A DNA stretch of 64,000 bases from a virus. Shown here in pieces: positions 57,324 through 64,000 of this stretch. Location of the stretch: IMG/VR virus record IMGVR_UViG_3300017971_000280, positions 1 through 64,000 of that record. One strand, written 5' to 3'. Below the pieces are notes generated by a model. That model made no database searches. It had not been told where the DNA came from and saw nothing but the letters and a program-made list of their open reading frames with translations. The stretch's first letter is position 1, and every line of letters begins with the position of its first letter. Made by a program: the position numbers and the translations under genes.

Positions 57324-58199
57324 ATGGCAACAAAAATATATTTAAGAAGAGGAACACGTACCGAGATTTTGGCTATTGTTCCTGAAAGTGGTGAACCAGT
57401 TTGGGCTACAGATATTAAAAAGTTGTATATAGGTGATGATACAACCTCTGGTGGTATTTACGTTGGTGGTTTGGCAGGTCAAGTAGAATCTCTTAATGGG
57501 TTAACTGGTGTAGTTACAGTTTCGGGAATAAACGGTATAACTGTATATGAAGATGGACAAGTCATAGTTGTTTCAGGATATGATGAGTTTATTGAACTTT
57601 TGGATACGCCTGCCAGTTATGCGGGGGAAGGTGGAAAATTTGTTAGAGTAAATGCCACTGAAGATGGAGTAGAATTTGTAGCCGAGACCAGTGCTTTTAC
57701 TGGTTTAACAGACACACCAGCCAGTTTTTCTGGTTCATCAAGAAAAGTTGTTGCCGTTAATGCTGGTGAGTCCGCTTTAGAGTTTATCAAGAGAATAAAT
57801 GTTGAGGAAGAATTAACATCAGACCATGACTATGCTGGTTTAGTATGTAGTGGTGTTGCGGGTGAAGAATTGGTATTTGGTGAAGTAGCTTACTTTGCAA
57901 GTGATTTGACATGGTATAAAACAGATGCAGACGAATACAATAAAACTGCTGGTCATATAGCCATAGTTGGTTCAGGAGCGGGTGCGGCAGGCGTACTAGA
58001 GTTATTGTTACTTGGGTATATAAGAGATGATAGTTGGTCTTTCAATCCAGCAAGCGGTTTGTTTGTATCTACCACTGCTGGAGATATGACAACAACTCCA
58101 CCACCTGCGGCTGGTGATTTCATCAGGAGAGCAGGGTATGTCCACAAGGCAACTATTGTTTACTTCTGTCCTGACGGTACGGTATTAGAGAGGAGTTAA
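57324..58199 (+). CDS. Tail fibre protein, 291 aa
   Basis: N-terminal YLRRGTRTEILAIVPESGEP and KKLYIGDDTTSGG are the common fibre-attachment opening of phage tail proteins. SLNGLTGVVTVSGINGITVY is a copy of the repeat in the gene before it. Two LTDTPASF/LLDTPASYAG turns mark further repeats. The C-terminus is a small beta domain. Together with its neighbours it forms the distal tail. Confidence 0.75.
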   Translation: MATKIYLRRGTRTEILAIVPESGEPVWATDIKKLYIGDDTTSGGIYVGGLAGQVESLNGLTGVVTVSGINGITVYEDGQVIVVSGYDEFIELLDTPASYAGEGGKFVRVNATEDGVEFVAETSAFTGLTDTPASFSGSSRKVVAVNAGESALEFIKRINVEEELTSDHDYAGLVCSGVAGEELVFGEVAYFASDLTWYKTDADEYNKTAGHIAIVGSGAGAAGVLELLLLGYIRDDSWSFNPASGLFVSTTAGDMTTTPPPAAGDFIRRAGYVHKATIVYFCPDGTVLERS

Positions 58200-58200
58200 A

Positions 58201-59220
58201 ATGCCTACAACTACATTCAATAAGTGTGTTGGACACGATGATAGACAAAATATAACTGCGGGTGTTACTGCTAATGAGTGGCACACAGAGGATATGACTG
58301 CTTATGGTGTACCTGCGGGTGCGGCTGGTGCTATACTAGAATTTACGACTAGCTCTGGTTCTACCTCTAACTTATGTGGTGTAAGACATCCAGATTCTAG
58401 CGGAAATTATAGAAATTATATTTACACTAATTCTCATGTCTGGCTTATTGCCCCTTTAGATGCTTCTGGTAATGCGGAGATTTGGAGGTCATCTGCTCTT
58501 AGTGTTTATGTACATGGTTATATTGCGGCAGATGGTGGTGTTACACTCACAGAAAGAGTTACTAAGTCAATGACTGATGAGTATACTTGGGAAGACATTG
58601 ATTGTTCTGCTCAAGCTCCTGGAGCAGTAGCACTTATCTTTGAAGCTGAGACCTCTTATCCAAATGCTGGTACTATTGGTTATAGAAAGAAAGGGTCTAC
58701 TGACACGTATACTGGTTCTCTTAGGTATCACATGGGATTTATTGTTGCTTGCGATAGCAACCAAATTTGCCAGATTTATAGACAGAGTTCAGTGTCCGTT
58801 TATCTAATAGGTTATATTACAGAATCAGATGATACTCAGTTCAACATGCTTACAAATTGGTCTAACAAAACACCTCCTACTACTAATGAAACCGAGATGG
58901 ATTGTTCAGATGTGAGTGTGGTAAATTCAACTTGGTTCTTTGTGTGTACACCAAGTGCTAATACTTTGGTTAGTGGAAGACCTGATTCGGATTATGGTTT
59001 TGATTACAAGGTTGCAAGCGGTCCTGAAGCACTCTATACTCCTTGTGCAGTTCTTAGAAGTTTCTTAGCAAGGAGAGCGGGTGGGGCGATATACTATGAA
59101 GGATGTGCGGCAGAACCACCAACAGGTCCAGGTATCACAAGCGTGGATGGTATAGTGGGAATTGCTAGTGTAGACAATATTTCATGGGGTGGTTTGGCTA
59201 CAATTGATGGTGTAGGATAG
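58201..59220 (+). CDS. Tail protein with tandem beta-sandwich repeats, 339 aa
   Basis: Two clear and one partial copies of a domain of about 95 residues: residues 25-115 (MTAYGVPAGAAGAILEFTTS, ALSVYVHGYI), 128-212 (IDCSAQAPGAVALIFEAETS, SVSVYLIGYI) and 226-290 (MDCSDVSVVNSTWFFVC). The end has ITSVDGIVGIASVDNISW, a short repeat often seen at phage tail C-termini. ATG directly follows AGGAGTTAAA. Probably a virion surface protein. Confidence 0.7.
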   Translation: MPTTTFNKCVGHDDRQNITAGVTANEWHTEDMTAYGVPAGAAGAILEFTTSSGSTSNLCGVRHPDSSGNYRNYIYTNSHVWLIAPLDASGNAEIWRSSALSVYVHGYIAADGGVTLTERVTKSMTDEYTWEDIDCSAQAPGAVALIFEAETSYPNAGTIGYRKKGSTDTYTGSLRYHMGFIVACDSNQICQIYRQSSVSVYLIGYITESDDTQFNMLTNWSNKTPPTTNETEMDCSDVSVVNSTWFFVCTPSANTLVSGRPDSDYGFDYKVASGPEALYTPCAVLRSFLARRAGGAIYYEGCAAEPPTGPGITSVDGIVGIASVDNISWGGLATIDGVG

Positions 59221-59235
59221 GGGAGGTAGAAAAAT

Positions 59236-59550
59236 ATGTTGAGGTTTTTGAGTTCGATGGCTAAACAAACAGATATTATTGACATTGTGGAGCTTACACC
59301 TGATGAGGTGATAGCAAAAATCAATTCCGCAACTGTTCCAGTAACTAGGGCTAATGCTATAGATGCTCAAACTATCTTTGACTGGCAGGATGTCATCTTT
59401 GCATTGAGAGATGCTTGGAGGGGCAAACCTGAAAGGGATAGAGGAGTCATTTTTAGCGAACCTGTTAGTGGTCAAATGGTGGTAATTGATATACATAAGA
59501 GGGCAGATGGTCAATATGAATTTACTTATGATGATGAACCTATAGTGTAA
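59236..59550 (+). CDS. Hypothetical protein, 104 aa
   Basis: ATG after GGGGAGGTAG; a second ATG at 59260 is possible. Mixed alpha/beta: DIVELTPDEVIAKINSATVP, then MVVIDIHKRADGQYEFTYDD. It lies between fibre proteins and the replication genes. No family recognised. Possibly a small tail or baseplate partner. Confidence 0.6.
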   Translation: MLRFLSSMAKQTDIIDIVELTPDEVIAKINSATVPVTRANAIDAQTIFDWQDVIFALRDAWRGKPERDRGVIFSEPVSGQMVVIDIHKRADGQYEFTYDDEPIV

Positions 59551-59579
59551 ATTAATAACTTGACTTTCTTGGGGGCGAC

Positions 59580-60062
59580 ATGGCAAGGGACGTGTTAAAT
59601 AACATTGATAAGGTACGTAGCCCCGAAGATGCTAGTAGTCATAAAGTCAGTGTAAAGTATGTCTTCAATCCAGAGACAGGGGAGTTTTATCCAGAGAGTA
59701 GTGACTTGTATTCTGGTACTCCAGTACTTCATAGGGAAAACGTCACTCAAGTGGATACTGGAAGTCCTGATATTACTGCTGGATTAGACTGTTTAGGTTG
59801 GAAACGTTGTAGATTTGATGTCAGCGTTGTTGGAGAAAATATCACCCTGTTAAAAGTTGGAGTTCTAAGATGGAATACTACTACTTCGGGTTGGTTTTAT
59901 CCTAGTACAACGTTGGATTTAACTGATAGTGAATGTTTTACAATTAGTGGTGGAGATATATGCTTAATAGAGGACGAGGCATTCGGGGCTACGATTTTCT
60001 TGAAGGTTTTTGATTTTCAGGGGTCAAACTTTTGCCTAAATTGTTGGGCAATTCTGTGCTAG
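59580..60062 (+). CDS. Beta-rich structural-like protein, 160 aa
   Basis: ATG after GGGGGCG. After a polar N-terminal 40 residues the protein is all strand: CRFDVSVVGENITLLKVGVL, then DICLIEDEAFGATIFLKVF, like jelly-roll domains of fibre and decoration proteins. It is the last gene of the late block, and TTGACA of the next promoter begins 5 bp after its stop. Confidence 0.6.
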   Translation: MARDVLNNIDKVRSPEDASSHKVSVKYVFNPETGEFYPESSDLYSGTPVLHRENVTQVDTGSPDITAGLDCLGWKRCRFDVSVVGENITLLKVGVLRWNTTTSGWFYPSTTLDLTDSECFTISGGDICLIEDEAFGATIFLKVFDFQGSNFCLNCWAILC

Positions 60063-60066
60063 GGGC

Positions 60067-60095
60067 TTGACAACTCGGCTTTCGTATGGTATAAT
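60067..60095 (+). promoter_or_regulatory. Rightward sigma70-like promoter
   Basis: GGCTTGACAACT, 17-bp spacer, TATAAT (60090-60095) with TATGG before it and TAGTAGAGG after it. Same class as 11516 and 14704. Confidence 0.9.
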
Positions 60096-60173
60096 GTTAG
60101 TAGAGGAATAAGAAAGGTTTGGTAAGGAATGGAAAAGACAATAGAAAACTTATTCCTAAGCCACAAAAAAGGC

Positions 60174-60202
60174 TTGACATCTAGCCGTTTGTGTGGTATA
60201 AT
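60174..60202 (+). promoter_or_regulatory. Rightward sigma70-like promoter
   Basis: GGCTTGACATCT, 17-bp spacer, TATAAT (60197-60202) with TGTGG before it. Second of two promoters in tandem before the replication genes. A 34-codon frame (60129-60233) runs across it with a modest ribosome site (GGTAAGG), probably chance or a leader peptide. Confidence 0.9.
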
Positions 60203-60234
60203 TAAAATAGAAAGTAAAAAAGGAGAGTCTTAAA

Positions 60235-61005
60235 ATGAGTGAATTTGGAAAAACACTAGATGAGAGTGAAAAGAGAACAACTACAAGAGCTAGGTATGGT
60301 TCTGACTTTGTGAAGATTACAAGCGACCATCAAACAGTAATTAGAGTGCTTGATGGTAAGCCAGAAGTGAATTGGTCTCACTTCGTACCAAAGGGACATC
60401 ACGCCTTCCCTAATGCAAATGCGGGAAAGGGGATGTCTTTTATGTGCCCAGGATGGGATGATTGCCCTATATGTGCATGGAATAGAGCACAAAAGAAGGC
60501 TGACCCAAAGACCAAGGATACCTTGAATGCTAGAAAGCTATACACGTTCAATGTACTCGATAGAACCCCTGTTGTTTTTTGTCCTAGCTGTGAAGCTGAA
60601 CATTACGAGGGTGGTGGTTCTTATCCAACCGAGTGTGAATGTGGAGCAGACTTGTCTGAGGTAGAAGCAAAACCTCGCAACAAAATCCAAATCATGCAAA
60701 AAGGTAAGAGAATTGTAGACCAATTCAAATCTTTTGAAGAAGAACCCGAATTGGGTGACCTGAAAGATTATGACATCAAACTAGACACAAGAGGAAAAGG
60801 TAGCGAGTCAATGACTACTTGTGTTCCTAAGCAGAAGACTGAGCTTAACATGGCTGAAGCTGTCGGTGAAGATTGGGAAGACAAGATGTATGACATTAAA
60901 CAGGTTACTTCACCTCTACCTCCTGATGTTATTAAGAGAATTCTTGAAGGTGAAGACTACTATACCGTTTTAAGTTCCAAGAAAGACGAAGAAAAGACTT
61001 CATAG
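60235..61005 (+). CDS. Single-stranded DNA-binding protein, gp32-like, 256 aa
   Basis: ATG after AGGAGAGTCTTAAA. Residues 60-85 have FPNANAGKGMSFMCPGWDDC, then CAW, a T4 gp32-type OB-fold feature with CPGW..CPIC zinc binding. A second zinc ribbon (CPSCEAEHYE, CECGADL) follows near residue 120. The C-terminus is acidic and Lys/Glu rich, as in gp32. It heads the replication genes. Gp32 coats ssDNA during replication and recombination. Confidence 0.7.
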   Translation: MSEFGKTLDESEKRTTTRARYGSDFVKITSDHQTVIRVLDGKPEVNWSHFVPKGHHAFPNANAGKGMSFMCPGWDDCPICAWNRAQKKADPKTKDTLNARKLYTFNVLDRTPVVFCPSCEAEHYEGGGSYPTECECGADLSEVEAKPRNKIQIMQKGKRIVDQFKSFEEEPELGDLKDYDIKLDTRGKGSESMTTCVPKQKTELNMAEAVGEDWEDKMYDIKQVTSPLPPDVIKRILEGEDYYTVLSSKKDEEKTS

Positions 61006-61025
61006 TTTAACTGGAGATACCGAAT

Positions 61026-61547
61026 ATGAGCGATATTGAAGATAACGCTCGTAACCTAACATGGTGGTGGGTACAGTTAGATTTGAGTAGGGATTGGAAC
61101 TCAATGCCACGTAAGATGCGAGAAGAATTACGTGACAAGTTCCAGCAGGTCTTTCTTGCTCTCGCTGATTTTAACATTACAAAGCAAGAGATAACGGACT
61201 TAATCATTGCAACTGACCCACCCACTGTGTGGGAAGCGATGCTGGCTTTACGTGGACTCCCAAATTTAAAGAAAAAGAATCGGTGGGAAATCCTTGCCTA
61301 TTTGAATAAGGTAGTCACAAATATATGGAAGTTACAGCATCCGCTAGAGCAACCAACGTGGCAACCTGCACCCAAACCAGAGAAAAGAAAAAGACCTGCT
61401 TCTTTGGAGACTATTGAAAAGTGGGACTCAAGGAATTTTAAGAAGCGACATTGTGATGGTTGTGGAAAGTTGTTGCGTGGAGATAATGGAACAGGTTTGT
61501 GTAGAACCTGTCAGAGACAAAGGAATGGAAAGGACATTGAACATTAG
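61026..61547 (+). CDS. Replication-module protein with C-terminal zinc finger, 173 aa
   Basis: N-terminal 100 residues are helical with WWWVQLDLSRDWNSMPRK. A basic Pro-rich linker (PAPKPEKRKRPAS) leads to CDGCGKLLRGDNGTGLC and CRTC, a zinc ribbon. It overlaps the primase gene by 23 nt, so it is co-translated with it. A DNA-binding accessory to primase or helicase is a fair guess. Confidence 0.6.
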   Translation: MSDIEDNARNLTWWWVQLDLSRDWNSMPRKMREELRDKFQQVFLALADFNITKQEITDLIIATDPPTVWEAMLALRGLPNLKKKNRWEILAYLNKVVTNIWKLQHPLEQPTWQPAPKPEKRKRPASLETIEKWDSRNFKKRHCDGCGKLLRGDNGTGLCRTCQRQRNGKDIEH

Positions 61548-62526
61548 TATTGCTTTAGTTGACGATTTAAAAATACGTCAACGTAGAGAGCATGAGATAC
61601 TCGGAGTTTGTCCCGTCTGCGGGTGTGATGATGCTAACTTTAACACAGCTAAATTGATGTGGAGATGTTGGCATTGTCCTGCTAAGGGTATAATAATCCC
61701 CGAAGAGGGTTATGAGGTGCAAGAGGTTGAGGTTGTACAGTTAGACGTTCCCAAGGTACGAGAACTCTATACAAATATCTCTGATAAATACCACGATACC
61801 TTGACTCAACCAGCTTTGGATTACTTAAAAGCTAGAGGACTAACACAACAGACGATTGACGAGTTTAAATTGGGGTTCTGTTCTACAGAATTCTATGATG
61901 AGTATGCTAACAAACTAGCTGAAGATGCTGGACTTGTTTACCAAAATTATCCTGTGCTCTCAAATCGAATTACTATCCCCTACATTGTTAATGGTGAAAC
62001 CACAGACTTGAGAGGGAGAACACTTGAAACTGTTTTTAAGTATAAAGACAAGACTCCAACTTATATAAGTTTAGCTGGTAATCATTCTTCTAGGGGAGCA
62101 ACTTTCCTTTTTAATCATGATGTAATAGATAAAAATGATACTATCATTTTAACTGAGGGAGAATTTAAGGCAATCGTAGCACACCAACATGGTTTTGCCA
62201 TTGTGGCAACTCCAGGTATTTTTGGATGGCAAAAAGAGTGGTCACAATTGTTACAGGACAAGAAAGTTATTTTAGCGGCTGACTTTGATAGAGTTGTGGG
62301 TCTTCGTTCTCCTGCATATTTGATGGCTAAAATGCTCTCAAAAGAGTTACCCAATCTGAAAGTAGCGTTACTAGGGGTTGCACGTCATACTACTAAAGGT
62401 AAAATTGATATTGACTCACTGATAACTAATGGACACTTGAAGACCTTTGAGAGAGCAATAAAGGGAGCTATAGATGTTAAATGGTGGTTAAAGAGAGAGG
62501 GAACTATAGGATATGGTAGAAGATAA
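61525..62526 (+). CDS. DNA primase, zinc-finger and TOPRIM type, 333 aa
   Basis: I start at the ATG at 61525; a frame to 61414 lies within the previous gene. A CHC2-like zinc finger (CPVCGCDDANF ... CWHC) occupies residues 20-50. ALDYLKARGLTQQTIDEF is the helical linker of DnaG-like primases, then TDLRGRTLE and TOPRIM motifs LTEGEFKAIVA and AADFDRV. It makes RNA primers for the lagging strand. It overlaps the helicase gene by 14 nt. Confidence 0.88.
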   Translation: MERTLNISIALVDDLKIRQRREHEILGVCPVCGCDDANFNTAKLMWRCWHCPAKGIIIPEEGYEVQEVEVVQLDVPKVRELYTNISDKYHDTLTQPALDYLKARGLTQQTIDEFKLGFCSTEFYDEYANKLAEDAGLVYQNYPVLSNRITIPYIVNGETTDLRGRTLETVFKYKDKTPTYISLAGNHSSRGATFLFNHDVIDKNDTIILTEGEFKAIVAHQHGFAIVATPGIFGWQKEWSQLLQDKKVILAADFDRVVGLRSPAYLMAKMLSKELPNLKVALLGVARHTTKGKIDIDSLITNGHLKTFERAIKGAIDVKWWLKREGTIGYGRR

Positions 62527-64000
62527 GACACCTCTAACTAAAGAGGAGATTGATGAGATTGACTTACGAGCAGAGAATGAGGATGACCTGTTCGGTGAGA
62601 GTAAACAGAATACAGTAGAAACAGAGGATGAGACTAGGATTCCTGTTTCATATGAGAATGCTGAAGAGGCTCTTCTTGCTATGTTTATTCAGGATGACGA
62701 CATTGCAACATTAATTGCTCAAAGTGGGTTAAGAGACATTCATTTTCTCAAACGTAAAAATAAGATACTATTTCCTATCATTCTTAACGTCAGGTTTAAT
62801 AAGGGAGTTTGCAATTTTGATTTAATAGCTGACCAACTTGAAAAAGAAACTATGCAAGATGGTCAATCAGTGCTTGATTTCATTGGTGGGCTTGAGGAAC
62901 TAAATAAAATCATTGCTTGCACCCCTGCTGTGATGGACTTAAAGGTAGCTCAAGGATACATTGATATAGTTTTTGAGCAGTTCAAGTTGGCTAAAGTTAA
63001 GGAAGCGGCACGTTGGATAGTAAGTCAACGAAAGTTTGATGAAGCAAAGATTGTTGATAAAGTATCGGTGCTTCAACAAGCAATCTCTGATGATACTCTA
63101 GGTAAGTATGGGTTAGTTCCTCTTGATGTTCTTGCAGATGATTCATATGAGCGTTATAAGGATAGACGACTTAATCCAGAGAAACATGTGGGGATTAAAA
63201 CCGATTTTTACTGGATAGATAAATATAAAGCAATAGCTAAAAAGCATACATGTGTTATTGGTGCTAGGACAAGCGTTGGTAAAAGTGTATTTATTTCTAA
63301 CATTGTAACCAGAATGCTACTTGGTGATTTTAAGGTTCTATTATTTACTCCTGAGCTTGATAGGAAGGAATATATAGATAGGTTAATATGTGCATTGGCT
63401 CGTGTAGAAATAGACGCATACAAAAATGCTACAATTGATGATAGTGATGTGGATAAGATAGGTGTAGCAAAGTCAAAATTGCTAAAGAAGGCACATAACC
63501 TATACATAGAAGATAAAGGTTCTCAGAGTTGCGGGTTCATCTTAAACAGTGTCAGAAAGCATATGCTTAACCATCAAGTTGATGTAGTTGTCATTGATTA
63601 TCTACAAAAACTTCGTTATTATGGAGAGAATACAAAGAGAGCAATAACAGACATGATGGAAAAGTTCTGTTCCTTTGGCAAAGATAATAATATTGCGTTT
63701 ATTATCGCAAGTCAGTTGAGACGTAGTATTGAGGCAGAACCAAAAATATCCGATTTGAAGGAAAGTGGTGATATTGAAAACTTTGCGGATAGTGTTATAT
63801 TGCTACATAGAAATAGCATAACAAAGCACGAAGAGAGAAGCAAGGGATGGTATAGAATAGATAAAAATAGACAGGGGCAAATTACAGATAATGTTGCACT
63901 CACCTTCAATGAGCACATCTTAAAATTTACCGAAAATGACATTCCAACGGATGGAGTAGATGAGCAAGGGACACTCATTGGTGGTTATGATGATGTGGCT
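62513..64000 (+). CDS. Replicative DNA helicase, DnaB family, 3' end cut by window edge
   Basis: Frame open from ATG 62513 to the edge (496 codons). The first 50 residues are acidic and unlike DnaB, then a DnaB N-terminal helical domain (AEEALLAMFIQDDDIA), a linker, Walker A GARTSVGKS near residue 250, VVVIDYLQKLR (Walker B), IASQLRRSIE and LKESGDIENFADSVILLHR, the usual helicase motifs H3-H4. It unwinds DNA ahead of the phage polymerase. The N-terminal extension could contact the primase or the zinc-finger protein. Confidence 0.92.
   Translation, partial: MVEDKTPLTKEEIDEIDLRAENEDDLFGESKQNTVETEDETRIPVSYENAEEALLAMFIQDDDIATLIAQSGLRDIHFLKRKNKILFPIILNVRFNKGVCNFDLIADQLEKETMQDGQSVLDFIGGLEELNKIIACTPAVMDLKVAQGYIDIVFEQFKLAKVKEAARWIVSQRKFDEAKIVDKVSVLQQAISDDTLGKYGLVPLDVLADDSYERYKDRRLNPEKHVGIKTDFYWIDKYKAIAKKHTCVIGARTSVGKSVFISNIVTRMLLGDFKVLLFTPELDRKEYIDRLICALARVEIDAYKNATIDDSDVDKIGVAKSKLLKKAHNLYIEDKGSQSCGFILNSVRKHMLNHQVDVVVIDYLQKLRYYGENTKRAITDMMEKFCSFGKDNNIAFIIASQLRRSIEAEPKISDLKESGDIENFADSVILLHRNSITKHEERSKGWYRIDKNRQGQITDNVALTFNEHILKFTENDIPTDGVDEQGTLIGGYDDVA

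Noticed and set aside
60129-60233. 34-codon frame between the tandem promoters
   Set aside because: It spans the second promoter and its sequence follows the conserved promoter bases, so coding pressure is not supported. It could be a leader peptide, but there is no good evidence.
1-64000. CRISPR arrays, tRNA genes, IS elements, integrase and lysis genes
   Set aside because: I looked for regular repeat-spacer units, cloverleaf ends apart from the tmRNA, transposase motifs, recombinase Arg-His-Arg-Tyr patterns and endolysin motifs and found none that I could support.

Overview
This window is one end-to-end stretch of a tailed double-stranded DNA bacteriophage genome, AT-rich, most likely a long-tailed siphovirus. 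The evidence is a complete head and tail morphogenesis order (small terminase candidate, large terminase, portal, protease/scaffold candidates, major capsid candidate, neck genes, tail tube, frameshifted tail chaperones, a 1248-residue tape measure, tail tip, fibres). A DnaB-type replication module is cut by the right edge. Shine-Dalgarno sites (AAGGAG, GAGGTG) and sigma70-like promoters (TTGACA-N17-TATAAT) show a bacterial host; I cannot name it. No integrase, no lysis gene and no tRNA was recognised.

Layout. (1) 1-7495, leftward: about 20 small, tightly packed, mostly unknown early genes with four internal or leading promoters. Recognisable are a GHKL ATPase joined to an HExxH metalloprotease motif, a phosphoribosyltransferase and a DUF7007-like protein. 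(2) 7496-8174: a divergent control region with two matching promoters and arrays of a 27-bp repeat; a second array lies at 9406-9597. (3) 8175-14928, rightward: a GIY-YIG nuclease, small unknown and Cys-rich genes, a phage-encoded tmRNA (12237-12584) and a cluster of eight GATC sites. (4) 14921-18770: ClpP-like protease, dUTPase, deoxyribosyltransferase-like protein and class II ribonucleotide reductase. (5) 18889-22802: packaging and portal. (6) 22774-32994: a cassette of about 10 kb with twelve genes, most for sugar-nucleotide synthesis and transfer, inserted between portal and the remaining head genes. It holds GDP-mannose 4,6-dehydratase, GDP-fucose synthase, a DegT aminotransferase, a GNAT acetyltransferase, a GDP-mannose hydrolase-like Nudix protein, a sugar C-methyltransferase, two other methyltransferases and three glycosyltransferase-like proteins. 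Two more related GT4 glycosyltransferases sit among the head genes (33655-34809, 40132-41442). (7) 33124-46704: head, neck and tail-tube genes with strong hairpins around the most abundant products. (8) 46710-60062: tape measure, tail tip and fibres. (9) 60067-64000: two promoters, then ssDNA-binding protein, primase and DnaB-like helicase.

How it fits together (inference). The glyco genes lie inside the late structural operon, so the phage probably makes its own GDP-6-deoxyhexoses and attaches them late in infection, either to its own virion proteins or to the host surface. The nucleotide genes supply DNA precursors. The tmRNA and ClpP-like protease could together form a viral tagging and turnover pathway. 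Regulation appears to use at least two promoter types plus three kinds of repeated non-coding element (27-bp repeats, a 46-bp composite element found twice, and a GATC cluster) that no gene call explains.
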